64,000 bases of DNA from Dyadobacter sp. CY345 (GTDB taxonomy: Bacteria; Bacteroidota; Bacteroidia; Cytophagales; Spirosomataceae), in NCBI RefSeq assembly GCF_021502725.1, contig NZ_JAKFFS010000001.1:1922001-1986000 (forward strand), written 5' to 3'. Positions 53,301 through 62,908 of the stretch are shown in pieces. A model generated the notes under the pieces. It made no database searches and was not told the DNA's origin. It saw only the letters and a list, made by a program, of their open reading frames with translations. The translations under genes and the position numbers were made by a program. Position 1 is the first letter of the stretch, and each line of letters starts with the position of its first letter.

Positions 53301-54570
53301 TGGCTTGGATTTGGTGTATGAAGTAGAAGCTGGTGTTCCGGCGCAGATTAACGCCGATAGTCACAGAATACGGCAGGTGTTGATCAATTTGGTCGGCAAT
53401 GCCATCAAATTCACTACGGAGGGGGAGATACTGATCGGTGTTAAACTTCTCAAACAGCTGGATGACAAACAGGTGGAATTGGAATTTACCGTCCGTGACA
53501 CGGGCATTGGCATACCCGAAGACAAGCTTGATAAGCTTTTTGTGGCTTTTTCACAGGTAGATTCTTCGCATACCCGAAAATATGGAGGGACCGGCCTTGG
53601 GCTGATTATTTCTCAGCGCCTTGTTGGTTTGATGGGCGGTGGTATACGGGTGGAGAGTGTTCCGCAAAAGGGCTCTTGTTTTTATTTTACGATCCTTGTC
53701 CAGGTTGCAACACAGTCCACCAGGCAGTACGTTTTTCTGAGTTCCCAAATTAATGAGGGCAAATCTGTCCTGATTGTTGACGACAACAAGACGAACCTGC
53801 GAATTTTACAACTCCAAATGCAGCAATGGAAGTTAGACGCGACACTGGCTTCTTCGGCGCAGCAGGCACTTTTGCATTTAGGAAGTGGGACATCTTTTGA
53901 CCTGGTCATAACAGACCAACAGATGCCTGATATGGATGGGATCGAGCTAGCAACGAAAATCAGGAATGGACATCCGGAATTGCCAATTATTCTGTTAAGC
54001 TCTGTCGGAGATGACTCAGCAAGAAACGAAAAAGTCCTTTTCTCAGCGGTCTTAACCAAACCAGTGAAGCACAGTCTCCTTGCTAAAACGGTGCAGATGG
54101 TTTTGAAATCTAACGGTGTGACACTACCTGTTCTAACACAGAGCGTTTCTTCCAGTCTTTCACCTGAGTTTGGTCAGCATTATCCCTTACATATCTTATT
54201 GGCAGAAGACAATGTGGTTAACGAAAAACTTTTCGTAAATATTCTCAAAAAATTGGGCTACCAACCAATCGTTACCCGCGACGGTCAGCAGGCTTACGAG
54301 CAAGTGAGCAGCCAACAGTTCGACGTGGTTTTTATGGATGTGCAAATGCCTATACTGGATGGATTGGAGGCAACCAGAAAAATCAGAAACACGGATATGG
54401 AACAGCCTTTTATTATTGCTATGACAGCAAATGCCATGCAGGAAGACCGGGAAGCTTGCATACAGGCAGGAATGGACCATTATTTATCGAAACCAGTACG
54501 GATCGAAGAAATCAAAATTGCATTGGAAAGAGGTCATTCACGGTTAAAGCTATCAAAAGCAAAATCCTGA
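50320..54570 (+). CDS. Propeller-type hybrid histidine kinase with two receivers
   Basis: A 1416-residue protein built like hybrid two-component systems of Bacteroidota. Signal peptide 1-39; then about 13 two-bladed-propeller repeats (Reg_prop: GLWVGTxxGGL patterns, residues 50-690); a Y_Y_Y domain (about 720-800); one membrane helix near 815-832; coiled coil; HisKA with His910 in [14 protein letters not shown]; HATPase with NLVGNAIKF and GGTGLGL; receiver 1 with Asp1199; receiver 2 with Asp1340. Typical members end in an AraC DNA-binding domain; this one ends in a second receiver, so its output must go through other proteins. ATG at 50320. Confidence 0.93.
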   Translation: MLKHDLFGQVSKSRNNLKVLYNFLLPFLLLLWPVLSVGQGLGFRQLTTSRGLSQSHVGSILMDKKGFMWFGTDDGLNRYDGYTFKHYKHEPSDTSSIDDSYINHILEDRGGQLWVATSGGLNLFDRGGEKFKNFKSILGRRAVNKIFQDRSGRLWLGTDNGLVLFDANKGSARSFLRSNGANGNYKKPLNISGIAEDDDGQLWIGSDIGLYKFDPKSLKYRAYFSGNDSGALKSSWIKVLYKDTDHNIWVGTRGGGLSVMKAGSNSFKTYQYNPSDSQSISHNDILSLMQNQDGKLWVGTENGGISIYNPLTDNFDRITHIEGDNTALSDNSVYCIYRDRLQNVWVGTFSGGVNFLSHFRKKFSTFRKTNSYNNALSNNLVLSICGDNDPDKIWIGTDGGGLNSFDRKTKQFKAYRHDPANKNTPSNDYVISIVKVSESVLGLAYHMGGFDLFNTVTGVFEHHMPVAGDPGSLITSDINNIFKDRSGGIWLGTWKGGLEFYDTQTGRITHYQHDPEDSRSISGNIVTKVFEDQSGKLWVGTYEGLNLFDRQSKRFTRYQAKTSDLNSLSSDKIQTIQQSRDGNLWVGTLGGGLNHFDPIKNKFTVFTEKQGLASNVIYGIMEDKKGHLWLSTNNGISDFDPKNKSFKNYGLADGLQGNEFKSNSFFQSQDGEMFFGGVRGFTAFFPDKLTDNTQVPPVYITSFSVFNKPVAIGEDSPLVTSASETRQINLTYEQSVFSFEFSALNFTMPEKNQYAYQLKGFDKDWTFSGTSRKATYTNLDPGNYIFCVKAANNDGLWNNQGTQVRVHVEAAFWQTLWFKLAMAALFAGLMLGLYLLRMRILKEQKAVLINQVEERTKEISRQKQEILAQSDRLRQLNSELQTQYHQEHLARQDAEKANQAKSIFLATMSHEIRTPMNGVMGMAMLLSHTAQTSEQAEYTNTIVKSGESLLTVINDILDFSKIESGNIELESIDFDLRECIESVLDLFASKAAEVGLDLVYEVEAGVPAQINADSHRIRQVLINLVGNAIKFTTEGEILIGVKLLKQLDDKQVELEFTVRDTGIGIPEDKLDKLFVAFSQVDSSHTRKYGGTGLGLIISQRLVGLMGGGIRVESVPQKGSCFYFTILVQVATQSTRQYVFLSSQINEGKSVLIVDDNKTNLRILQLQMQQWKLDATLASSAQQALLHLGSGTSFDLVITDQQMPDMDGIELATKIRNGHPELPIILLSSVGDDSARNEKVLFSAVLTKPVKHSLLAKTVQMVLKSNGVTLPVLTQSVSSSLSPEFGQHYPLHILLAEDNVVNEKLFVNILKKLGYQPIVTRDGQQAYEQVSSQQFDVVFMDVQMPILDGLEATRKIRNTDMEQPFIIAMTANAMQEDREACIQAGMDHYLSKPVRIEEIKIALERGHSRLKLSKAKS

Positions 54571-54607
54571 CCAGATTTGAAAATGTTATCGCAAATGCGA
54601 AAAAGTG

Positions 54608-54640
54608 CGGCAAATTAAAAGCTTTTATCGTGCCGTTTTT
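54608..54640 (+). terminator. Terminator after the large kinase gene
   Basis: CGGCA and TGCCG pair around an internal AAAAGCTTTT palindrome, followed by TTTTT. It starts 38 bases after the stop codon. Confidence 0.55.
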
Positions 54641-54833
54641 CATTTGAAACAAGAATAAAAATCCCTGCCGCAAGGCAAACATGAAAAGACGTCACAGATC
54701 AAAAACGGCTCAATTACCAGCAGCTAAGTACGCAAGGATCTGTGAGAGAAAGCGGTGATCAGCGCCTGAGAGCCATTTCCTTTATTATATCTTTATTGCC
54801 AATTTTGACATGCTACGGGCCGTCGGACAATAG

Positions 54834-55709
54834 CTATTGAGCACTGTTAGTATTATGAGGTGGTTTATACGTTTCAAAAAACATCGTTGGTGTTGCGTTC
54901 GATTTTGTTACTGAAAATGGTTCTTCCGGTGTTTTTCTTGTATACAAAAAACCTGCTTCCCTTGATGTTGAAATTGTTAGAAGATAACTTTCATTTCTTA
55001 TTTCGTTTTTTACCCAGGCATCGACCCACTCAACGGCGACAATAATATTTTGATCAATCACAAGATTATAACGAGATAGATCTACTGTCACCCATTTTTG
55101 GTCGTTAACAACATTAAAAAAAACATTTTCTTTAATTATTTCTTCCTTCAAATTACCTGAATAATTCTCCCCGATCGGCAAAAAGTGGAGCCTAAAACGC
55201 ACGCTGTCAAATTCGCATGCGTCAAGATGCATTTTAAATTTGGATAGTTGCAGTGGGGTCTCTTTTGTTTCAATTGCCACGCCCCGTAAACGACCTCTGG
55301 AACTGACATAATCACCCCAACCTGTGTACCGGGAACTCGGATTTTTGTTACCGATAACAATTATTTCTCTTTTCCCACGCGTCACCACTTCGTGAAGCAA
55401 GAGGGGATTTGAAATCAGCTTAATGTCGTATTTGGATTCTGATAAGCTGCTCTTTACGAATGTTTTGTTGGCATATCCAAGATAACTTACGACGATCGTA
55501 TCTGTTAAAACTGCATTCGAGATATTGATATGGAAATGCCCTTTTGAGTCAGCTATTCCTCCAATACTTTTTCCTTTAACGCCAATATTTGCATATGGGA
55601 GAGGCGTTCCGTTTTGGCTATCCACAATTATTCCTGAAAATGTTTGACCAAATAAGCTTGATGAAAACATTAAAAAAAGGCTTAACAATTTTATTTTCAC
55701 GTCTAACAA
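54834..55709 (-). CDS. Secreted CarboxypepD_reg-like domain protein
   Basis: A 291-residue secreted protein. A signal peptide (residues 1-22, ending LFGQ) is followed by a CarboxypepD_reg-like beta-sandwich: FSGIIVDSQNGTPLPYANIG, then SKGHFHINI and YLGYANKTF, residues 25-105. The second half has strands with RLHFLPIGENYSGN and WVTVDLSRYNLVID, without family resemblance I can name. No plug or barrel follows. The start may be the TTG at 55709 or the GTG at 55700; neither has a clear Shine-Dalgarno. It is 137 bases downstream of the permease gene on the same strand. Confidence 0.75.
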   Translation of the reverse strand: MLDVKIKLLSLFLMFSSSLFGQTFSGIIVDSQNGTPLPYANIGVKGKSIGGIADSKGHFHINISNAVLTDTIVVSYLGYANKTFVKSSLSESKYDIKLISNPLLLHEVVTRGKREIIVIGNKNPSSRYTGWGDYVSSRGRLRGVAIETKETPLQLSKFKMHLDACEFDSVRFRLHFLPIGENYSGNLKEEIIKENVFFNVVNDQKWVTVDLSRYNLVIDQNIIVAVEWVDAWVKNEIRNESYLLTISTSREAGFLYTRKTPEEPFSVTKSNATPTMFFETYKPPHNTNSAQ

Positions 55710-55846
55710 GGATATCTGGGTTTAGGGGTATCTTTCAAAGGATTAAACCATAAGATTATACTAGCCGGAAGAACGCTTTATTGATAGAGCGATACATTCT
55801 CCGGGAGGGTTATTGAGCGGAAGACAATTCAAAGCTCTTTATCTGC

Positions 55847-58243
55847 TTAATTAACTTTAAGTGAGGACGTTGTATTTTCAAAAGCCGCTTTCAACGAATG
55901 ATAACCAACCGTCGTCAAAGTAATTATTATCAGAAGTAATCCGGCAATGATAAAGACATCCAAGCTGACTGGCACATGATATGCAAAGTTTTGTAACCAC
56001 CAATCGATGAACCAATATGCTAGTGGGAAACCAATGCCAATCGCAATGGAAATGAGTATCATTAAATCTTTTGTGAGCAAAATAATTACACTACTGAGGT
56101 TAGCTCCGAGTACTTTCCTGATACCGATTTCCTTCTTTCTGCGCTCTGTTGTAAATGCTGTCAAGCCTAAAAGCCCGAGGCAAGAAATAATCATGGTCAG
56201 GATTGTCAGATATCCCGCCAGCTCACTGGTAAGCTTTTCGGAAGTATACTGCACCTGGTAGTCGTGGTCAAGAAATTGGTGATTAAAGAGATAGCCAGGA
56301 TTGAATTTTTTATATAAAGCACGTATTTGGCTGATGGCTTGTTTTTCTTTTCCAGCCTCAATCTTAGCCATTACAATCGTTGTCTCTGCGGGTGAAAAAT
56401 AGAATATAAATGGTTTAATCGGCTCGTGCATCGAGTTAAAATGAAAATCGTTTGTGATGCCAATGATTTGGTGTGTATTGCCACCGATTTTGATGGTTTT
56501 GCCAACAGGATCACGGATACCCATGGCTTTAACAGCAGTTTCATTGAGAATAATTTTAGATTCTTCTGTGCCAAAACTTTTTGAAAAGCTCCGACCTTCC
56601 TTTATTTTTATTCCAATTGTTTCAAGAAGATCATAGTTGACGGGCATTTTAAAAAACCGGATTTCATCGTTGTCGTTTTTCCCTTCCCAACGTACGCCCG
56701 TACCCAGACCTTGCGTGACGTCCGGGAGAATGATTTTCTGCTGGCTGCTGGAAGCATTAACTACCCCCGGTATTGCTTTTAGTTGTGCAATGAACGGTTC
56801 AGGTTGCAACGCCAACAGACCATCCATTTCAAAATAGATGATATTGTCCTTGTTATAACCCAGATCTTTTTCCTGTAAATAGCGGATTTGACGGTAAACG
56901 ACCAATACGGAAACAACAAGGGAAATCGTAATTGAGAATTGGAAAACTACTAAACCTTTTCTTATCAATAATTCACCGAAAGAATTGACCAAGGACCCTT
57001 TAAGCGTAACTGAGGGGCTGAAACGGGAAAGGTAAAATGCTGGATAACTTCCTGCGATTAATCCGGTAACGGTTGAAATAGCAGTGATATATGAAATTGA
57101 TCTGATGTTAAATTGTAGCGATAAATTCTTGTTAGTAATAAAATTGAATTGTGGAAGAAGAAGCCAGGTCAAGAAAATAGCGAGCAGTAAGGCAGCGAAA
57201 CTCAGCATTAAAGATTCGCTCAAAAATTGAACAATCAGTATTGACCTGCTCGCTCCTAATGCTTTTTTAACGCCTACTTCTTTTGCCCGTCTCGATGCTT
57301 TTGCGGTAGACAGGTTCATGAAATTTATGCACGCTATTGTCAGGATAATTATCCCAATAATAGAAAATAATCGGACATACAAGATCCTGCCACCTGTTTG
57401 GGTACCATTTTCATATTTGTCGTGTAAATAGCTGTCTGAATATTTTCGGATAAATAAACTGGATGTCGAGTCGTCAAAGCTGATTTTAGAAAAAGCTGCG
57501 ATTTTCTTATTTACTATTTCGGCATCCGAGGCTTCTTTTAAAACAATGAAGTTGTTAAAAGGTCCGCTGCTGGATAGTTGGTCACTTCTGGGCACTATCT
57601 GATTCCAGGCGTCCATAGATAAAATAAAATCAAATTTTTGGGAAGAACTGGTGGGGAAGTTTTCAAAAACGCCGGATACCAAACATTTTTCTGAAAACGA
57701 TTGCCATTTCCATTCCAGGACTTTACCCATGGCCTGCTCGGGAGAATCAAACAGTTTCCGGGCAAGTTCTTCCGAGATAGCGATTGTCTTTTTGCCTTTG
57801 AGCACTTCGTTTTTATTACCGATTGATAATGGGAAGGAAAATGCTTTAAAATAGTCGCTGCTTATAAAATTTCCTTTGGCACCAATAGTTTTGGTATCCG
57901 TGGAAAGACTGAAATTTTGAAACCAGGAAACAGGTGTGGATGTCACGGCCAATGCTATTTCAGGGAATTCTTTACGAAGAATGTCACCAATTCTTTCACC
58001 TGTTCCATTGCTGGTAACAACTCCATTGCTGCTTTTTTGATGAATCATTACCTGGTAGAGATGTTTATCATTTTCATGAAATTTATCAATACTAAGCTCA
58101 TCAGCAACCCAAAGAGAAATAAGAAAAACACAGGTCATGGCGGTAGATAACCCTACAAGGTTAAAAACAGTAGACAGTCTATCTTTTACCAGATGACTTA
58201 CAGACGTCTTCATGTGATTCCTAAGCAAGTCGAAATGTAACAT
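55847..58243 (-). CDS. MacB/FtsX-type ABC transporter permease
   Basis: A 798-residue permease of the Bacteroidota two-module type. One membrane helix near residue 30, a large periplasmic MacB_PCD domain (about 45-260), three helices with the FtsX pattern (INFMNLSTAKASRRAKEVGV at about 300), a second periplasmic domain, and a C-terminal FtsX block with RRKKEIGIRKVLGA. No ATPase gene is next to it, so it must use one encoded elsewhere. These permeases are thought to take part in lipoprotein or peptide export and in stress responses. ATG at 58243 chosen over TTG at 58264. Confidence 0.9.
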   Translation of the reverse strand: MLHFDLLRNHMKTSVSHLVKDRLSTVFNLVGLSTAMTCVFLISLWVADELSIDKFHENDKHLYQVMIHQKSSNGVVTSNGTGERIGDILRKEFPEIALAVTSTPVSWFQNFSLSTDTKTIGAKGNFISSDYFKAFSFPLSIGNKNEVLKGKKTIAISEELARKLFDSPEQAMGKVLEWKWQSFSEKCLVSGVFENFPTSSSQKFDFILSMDAWNQIVPRSDQLSSSGPFNNFIVLKEASDAEIVNKKIAAFSKISFDDSTSSLFIRKYSDSYLHDKYENGTQTGGRILYVRLFSIIGIIILTIACINFMNLSTAKASRRAKEVGVKKALGASRSILIVQFLSESLMLSFAALLLAIFLTWLLLPQFNFITNKNLSLQFNIRSISYITAISTVTGLIAGSYPAFYLSRFSPSVTLKGSLVNSFGELLIRKGLVVFQFSITISLVVSVLVVYRQIRYLQEKDLGYNKDNIIYFEMDGLLALQPEPFIAQLKAIPGVVNASSSQQKIILPDVTQGLGTGVRWEGKNDNDEIRFFKMPVNYDLLETIGIKIKEGRSFSKSFGTEESKIILNETAVKAMGIRDPVGKTIKIGGNTHQIIGITNDFHFNSMHEPIKPFIFYFSPAETTIVMAKIEAGKEKQAISQIRALYKKFNPGYLFNHQFLDHDYQVQYTSEKLTSELAGYLTILTMIISCLGLLGLTAFTTERRKKEIGIRKVLGANLSSVIILLTKDLMILISIAIGIGFPLAYWFIDWWLQNFAYHVPVSLDVFIIAGLLLIIITLTTVGYHSLKAAFENTTSSLKVN

Positions 58244-58397
58244 ACAGGATTTTGTTTGGATCAATACTAACCTCTAATATTGACAAATAAATCTTATATA
58301 TACAATATTCTTATATATTATGGATAACTATTTTCTTGACTGAAGATGATAATTGTAGGTTTTTTCAAACACAGAATTCAATGTAACAATTTCCGCC

Positions 58398-58640
58398 TTA
58401 AAGTTCTCCCGACTTTTTTCGTAGGTAAAGTAAGAAAATAAAAAAGGAACCGCAGACGAACCAAGCCATACCATCTATCAATATTTTTCTTTTGTCAGCA
58501 ACGGCTTCTCCGAATATTAGTCGCGACAAAAAATATGTAGAAGGGTGGTCAACAATTGACAAAGGATTGGTTTTTAATACTTCGACAAAACATTTGATCG
58601 CCCTCTGGTAACATGTGCCAGCCAAAAAAAATAGTATCAT
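58398..58640 (-). CDS. Small membrane protein of unknown function (possibly truncated)
   Basis: The ATG at 58640 gives 80 residues with two hydrophobic segments (residues 1-12, continuing from upstream, and 55-73) and basic ends. The frame stays open about 15 codons further upstream (WFGYGICNTQIILA), which would complete the first membrane helix but offers no good start. I do not recognise the family; the N-terminus may be missing. It sits alone on the minus strand between the permease and the gene at 58940. Confidence 0.4.
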   Translation of the reverse strand: MILFFLAGTCYQRAIKCFVEVLKTNPLSIVDHPSTYFLSRLIFGEAVADKRKILIDGMAWFVCGSFFIFLLYLRKKSGEL

Positions 58641-58824
58641 CGCTAATATTATTTGAGTATTGCAAATTCCATAACCAAACCACGAGCACTAACGCCTACA
58701 CAAAGTAAACAAAGTTTTAATAAACGATAATAAGAATGCATGTTAACGTTTTGCTACAATTTTAGTGCTTAGGTGTTTTATTTTAAAGCGAAGAAAAAGA
58801 ATTGGTTTGGTGCCATGAACTGAC

Positions 58825-58869
58825 ATTGATTAAGTCAATAAAGTCTCTATATTTGCAACATTGTTGCAA
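58825..58869 (+). promoter_or_regulatory. Promoter overlapped by a perfect palindrome
   Basis: ATTG (58825-58828) and TATATTTG (58848-58855) form a -33/-7 pair with 19 bases between, upstream of the gene at 58940. TTGCAACATTGTTGCAA (58853-58869) is a perfect 8-1-8 palindrome covering the end of the -7 box and +1. It has the look of a repressor site, possibly for a Fur/Zur-like metal regulator, which is a guess. Confidence 0.65.
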
Positions 58870-58939
58870 TAAAAATCATTAATCTTACTGTTATCCTTAG
58901 AATTTTATTAACAGGCTTTTAAAAAATTTATACTAAAAA

Positions 58940-60013
58940 ATGAAGAATAAAATTATACTATTTTTTTGTGCGATGTTTATGTCGGGCTTTGCAATAGCGC
59001 AGTCTTCATATTTTTTTCAAAACGAAGAAGTCAAGGCGGGTACTAAAAAACATTTTCTGGTACCGATCGTAACTGGAAAAGATTCAACATTTATTCCTGT
59101 TTCTGTTTTTAACGGTGTTAGGAATGGAGAAACTTTGGGAATCACCGCGGGAGTTCACGGATATGAATATGCGCCGATTATGGGTGCACAAAAATTGATT
59201 CGTTCAATCAACCCTCAGAAATTAATGGGCGTTGTCATCCTTGTTCAGCTTGCCGGGTTGGATAGCTTTTTGGGAAGGTCGCCTTACGTGAGTCCTGTTG
59301 ATAAAAAGAATTTGAACAGATCTTTTCCAGGTAGTAAAAATGGATCAAATACGGACAAGGTCGCCAACTTTATAACAGAGCAGATTATTTCTAAGTCCAA
59401 TTATTTCCTGGATATGCATTCAGGAGACGCGCCGGAGGATCTGATGCGTTATGGCGCCTATTATAGTAACAGCAGCTTGCCTGAGATTTCTGCTAAGGGA
59501 AAAGAAATGGCTTATGCACTGGGATTTGATCATGTGGTGGTTTTTAATACCGACGGTAAAGCCTATATGAAAAAGGCTGAATCAAGTCTATACTGTACCG
59601 CCGAGGCTTTTAAGAGAGGAATTCCATCCGTCGATATCGAATGTGGACGACTGGGGATTGTAGAGCAGGCGGCGGTAGATAAGGTGGAAACGAGCGTATT
59701 AAATTTGCTGGATTATTTAAAGTTCCTTCCACTATCTCAGCCAAAAACTCAAACGGTCAAGCCAAGCTTAATTTCCAACAGAATTTACACCTCCTCAAAA
59801 TTTGATGGAATATTTTATCCAGCCAAAAAAGCAGGAGATCAGGTTACTAAGGGAATGAAACTGGGACACATAACTGATTATTTTGGTAACATTCTGCAAA
59901 CTATATACGCAGAAGCGGATGGTTTGTTGTTATTGATAATCACCACACCTCCAATAAACAAAGGAGAGGATGTGACGGTAATCGCTAAAATTGACCAGGA
60001 TTTATCGAAGTGA
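58940..60013 (+). CDS. Succinylglutamate desuccinylase/aspartoacylase family protein (M14-like)
   Basis: A 357-residue secreted zinc-dependent amidohydrolase-type protein. Signal peptide 1-20 (ending IAQS). Zinc ligands are His73 and Glu76 in GVHGYEYAPI and His160 in FLDMHSGDAPED; LNRSFPG supplies the substrate-binding region, and the C-terminal domain follows after residue 260. Family members remove acyl groups from N-acyl amino acids or act as carboxypeptidases. Substrate unknown. Single gene behind a promoter with an overlapping palindrome, hence likely repressor-controlled. Confidence 0.88.
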   Translation: MKNKIILFFCAMFMSGFAIAQSSYFFQNEEVKAGTKKHFLVPIVTGKDSTFIPVSVFNGVRNGETLGITAGVHGYEYAPIMGAQKLIRSINPQKLMGVVILVQLAGLDSFLGRSPYVSPVDKKNLNRSFPGSKNGSNTDKVANFITEQIISKSNYFLDMHSGDAPEDLMRYGAYYSNSSLPEISAKGKEMAYALGFDHVVVFNTDGKAYMKKAESSLYCTAEAFKRGIPSVDIECGRLGIVEQAAVDKVETSVLNLLDYLKFLPLSQPKTQTVKPSLISNRIYTSSKFDGIFYPAKKAGDQVTKGMKLGHITDYFGNILQTIYAEADGLLLLIITTPPINKGEDVTVIAKIDQDLSK

Positions 60014-60032
60014 CTTCCTTAATTCAAAATTG

Positions 60033-60072
60033 GTCTGGCCTGCTAAATAATGAGGTATATAGCAGGCCAGAC
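60033..60072. terminator. Hairpin between convergent genes
   Basis: GTCTGGCCTGCTA (60033-60045) pairs perfectly over 13 bp with TAGCAGGCCAGAC (60060-60072). It lies between the M14-like gene and the convergent reductase, serving both strands; the T tracts on each side are short. Confidence 0.7.
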
Positions 60073-60076
60073 TGAT

Positions 60077-61048
60077 TCATATGACGACAACCAAACGCTT
60101 ACCATCGGGAATTGCCGTGTCCCAGTGTTGTTCAATACTTTCAATGCCGATAGCGACGGTTTCGACTTTTAGTTTTCCTTCTGCCGCCATGGCAAACATT
60201 TCCGGAAGTATCTCTGTCATCAGCAGGTGAACCTGTGGCTTGGACCACGAGCCGAGGCCAGAGCCGGATAATTGGAGGTCGACACTTCTAAGTATCATAG
60301 CTGACAATTGGATCGAATCTCCCGCCAAACTGCCAACGGATACGTATTTCGTTTTAGTTGTAAAAGCGCCTTTCCCTTTCAAACTGTCCAAAATGATTTC
60401 AGCCGAACGCCCCCATAAGTAATCAACGATTACGTTAAAGGGCGTTTCGGAATGGATGGCTTTGAGCTGCTCAGAAAGTTCTTCCTCAGTTTGTAAAAGT
60501 GAGATAATTTTGTCCGCACCCAGGGATAACAAATCTTGTAAAGACTGGGCACTCCGACCAGTCACTATCACCGTTTTCGCTCCATAATATTTAGCCAGCT
60601 GAACTGCTACGCGGCCCGTAAAACCCGTTGCGCCATTGATGAGAACTACATCTCCTTTTTGTATATCTGCCTTGAAGCGTAAACCCATGGCAGCACCAAT
60701 GACTGCGTTTGGAAGCGCTGCTGCGGTCACATCATCAACATTATCAGGTATTTTAACCATACGTTTTTTATCGATGATCGCTTTTTCCGCCATTGACCCG
60801 CTTACACTGGTTGCGTATACCCGCGTTCCGTCATCCAGAACAAATACCCCGTCGCCACCAACAACGGTCGCTTCGGTAGCACTGATATCACTCGAATAGT
60901 GTGCACCGGTAGCGCGTGCTTTTTCATATTGGGTTACGGCGACCGCTTTCACTGAAACTAGTAATTGGTCGTCAGCCTGAACTTTCGGTTCCTGGAAATC
61001 CGCGCAACGAGGCTGTTTTTCGTTTTTATATATTACTACTGCTTTCAT
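60077..61048 (-). CDS. Quinone-oxidoreductase-like MDR family protein
   Basis: A 323-residue medium-chain dehydrogenase/reductase without the catalytic zinc cysteines, hence of the QOR type. NADPH-binding region: INGATGFTGRVAVQLAKYYGA near residue 145, and the short N-terminal GroES-like part starts KAVVIYKNEKQPRCADFQEP. Members reduce quinones or enones. Upstream frame extends to 61108, but I begin at the ATG at 61048, where the KAVV strand starts. Monocistronic, convergent with the previous gene. Confidence 0.85.
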   Translation of the reverse strand: MKAVVIYKNEKQPRCADFQEPKVQADDQLLVSVKAVAVTQYEKARATGAHYSSDISATEATVVGGDGVFVLDDGTRVYATSVSGSMAEKAIIDKKRMVKIPDNVDDVTAAALPNAVIGAAMGLRFKADIQKGDVVLINGATGFTGRVAVQLAKYYGAKTVIVTGRSAQSLQDLLSLGADKIISLLQTEEELSEQLKAIHSETPFNVIVDYLWGRSAEIILDSLKGKGAFTTKTKYVSVGSLAGDSIQLSAMILRSVDLQLSGSGLGSWSKPQVHLLMTEILPEMFAMAAEGKLKVETVAIGIESIEQHWDTAIPDGKRLVVVI

Positions 61049-61192
61049 TTTATAACAATTAAAGTAAGGCACAAAACTACCCACAAGGGCGTGCGCAGAC
61101 GATAACATATGTTACTAAATGAAAGCCGTGCAATTATGATTAAACAAGAAAGGCACTATTTCAAACATCGCTTCAATAAACATTAAATCGAA

Positions 61193-61888
61193 CTATATCT
61201 TCTTCTTTTTCAAATGGCTTATTAAGTTTTGAGCTTGTTCAATATAAAGTTTTGTCGTAGCAGACTGAATAAATATTGCGAGCTTTTTAATTGTGATGTC
61301 TTTATCTTCTGTGTCAGCGTACGCATGGATTTTTGTTAATGTTATTCCTTCCTCGCGCATCTTGAAGGCAATTTGTTGTAAACCTTTTACCGGATTATCG
61401 CGGTCGATTGATATTGGAATATTTATCCCGCCTTCGATATGTATTATGGACGCTTTTATTTTTTCAAAATAATCAGCGCTGGTGGGCAGGTAAAGTGGTA
61501 AGACATGCACCAATACTGTGGGATGAAAAGTTTTTAAAATTTGGTCTGGCTGGGATAAAAATGCATCTTCAACAAACTTGCTGGCAACTTCAAAGCGCTC
61601 CAGGTCCGCCAGAATCTGAATTATACAAAGGCTCACTGATGCATAATTGCGGTGGTCGGTTGAATATTGGTTCCAGAGAGTCATGTACAAATCCAGCGAT
61701 CGTTGCAGCTCCCCATTTTTCCAATAGCTAACTGCTTGATGCAGTGTTATCTTTCGTATTAGTTCAATATCTTTCGCCGCCTCAGGATATTCCCGGTAAA
61801 ACGCATCAATCAGCGCATCTGTGCTTTGAAAGTCAGATTTGTGAATGTTAAGAACCAGCTGGTGGAATCTTTCGTTTATTTCATCCAT
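61193..61888 (-). CDS. Hypothetical helical-repeat protein in the Na/Pi transporter operon
   Basis: A 231-residue soluble protein with TPR-like helical pairs in the middle (residues 20-150; SYWKNGELQRSLDLYMTLWN and ILADLERFEVASKFVEDAFL). I do not recognise a family. The open frame extends further upstream into the transporter gene, but the ATG at 61888 gives a start 11 bases behind the stop at 61900, as in an operon. The context suggests a partner or regulator of the transporter; sequence alone does not show it. Confidence 0.6.
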   Translation of the reverse strand: MDEINERFHQLVLNIHKSDFQSTDALIDAFYREYPEAAKDIELIRKITLHQAVSYWKNGELQRSLDLYMTLWNQYSTDHRNYASVSLCIIQILADLERFEVASKFVEDAFLSQPDQILKTFHPTVLVHVLPLYLPTSADYFEKIKASIIHIEGGINIPISIDRDNPVKGLQQIAFKMREEGITLTKIHAYADTEDKDITIKKLAIFIQSATTKLYIEQAQNLISHLKKKKI

Positions 61889-61899
61889 GCATATTAAAT

Positions 61900-62838
61900 T
61901 TACACCGATTTTTTCTCCGGCAGGAAACGATTCAGCAATTTCTCGAACAGCGGTATAAGTGGAAGAAAGAGCAGGACACCGGCAATATTGAAGATCATGT
62001 GCGCATTTGCAATTTTCTGCTGAATTCCGGCCCCGCCCGAAATCCATTCGATAAACTGGTTGAATAGCGGGAATATTGCAAGCCCAGCTGCAATGCAGAT
62101 TATATTAAACATCAAATGAAATAAGCCGGTTTTTACAGCCTGCCGATCTGAACGGATTGTTGCCAGCAGCGTGTCGGAACAGGTTCCGAGCTCGGCACCG
62201 AGCATCACGGCAATAGCGCCAGGAAGATTGATCAATTCTTTTTTTGCCAGGGTAATGACCATACCCACAGTAGCCGAAGAAGACTGAATAACCAGCGTTA
62301 CCAGCGCGCCAATAAATGTTCCGCGTATCGGGCTGTCCAGTTTTGCCATCCAGTCAACAAATTTTTCATGGTCTCTCAGTGGTTCAACTGCTCGTTCCAT
62401 CGTATACAAGCCAAAAAACAGAATCCCAAAATAAAGAATGACACGCCCCGTGCTCGAAACTTTTTCACTTTTTGCAAAGAAGCTAAAAACCAGGCCCAGG
62501 AAGATGGGGATAGGAGAGTACTGGCCAATATCCAGCGCAATTAGCTGGCTCGAAAAGGTCGTACCGATATTGGCACCCATAACCACTCCCAGAGATTGTC
62601 GGAAAGTTAGCGCGCCTGTATTGACAAGCACAATGGTCATGATGATTACGGCCGAGGAAGAATCCAGGATAACAGTTGCGACAGTTCCTGTCAGGACGGC
62701 TGAGAAAATATTTTGGGTAAACAAATTCAGCCATTTATTGGTCTTGTTACCAATAATTTCCTTCAAAGTATCCGAAAGATTGTTGACCGCAAAAAGGAAA
62801 AGCCCGAGCCCTCCCAGTACCATTAGAAATATATCCAT
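61900..62838 (-). CDS. Na/Pi cotransporter family protein, short form
   Basis: A 312-residue integral membrane protein of the NptA/SLC34 type. The two inverted transport repeats are visible: GANIGTTFSSQLIALD with preceding SSSAVIIM, and SSSATVGMVITLA followed by GAELGTCSDTLLATI. Family members in bacteria often have a C-terminal PhoU-like domain of about 200 residues; here the protein ends right after the last helix, and a separate helical protein follows at 61193. Predicted to import inorganic phosphate with sodium. Start ATG at 62838. Confidence 0.9.
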   Translation of the reverse strand: MDIFLMVLGGLGLFLFAVNNLSDTLKEIIGNKTNKWLNLFTQNIFSAVLTGTVATVILDSSSAVIIMTIVLVNTGALTFRQSLGVVMGANIGTTFSSQLIALDIGQYSPIPIFLGLVFSFFAKSEKVSSTGRVILYFGILFFGLYTMERAVEPLRDHEKFVDWMAKLDSPIRGTFIGALVTLVIQSSSATVGMVITLAKKELINLPGAIAVMLGAELGTCSDTLLATIRSDRQAVKTGLFHLMFNIICIAAGLAIFPLFNQFIEWISGGAGIQQKIANAHMIFNIAGVLLFLPLIPLFEKLLNRFLPEKKSV

Positions 62839-62908
62839 CAGAAGCGTTTACGGCAAGTTATCATCTGAATATTAACTCAGTGTTACTGCTGAATGAATTT
62901 ATTAATGA

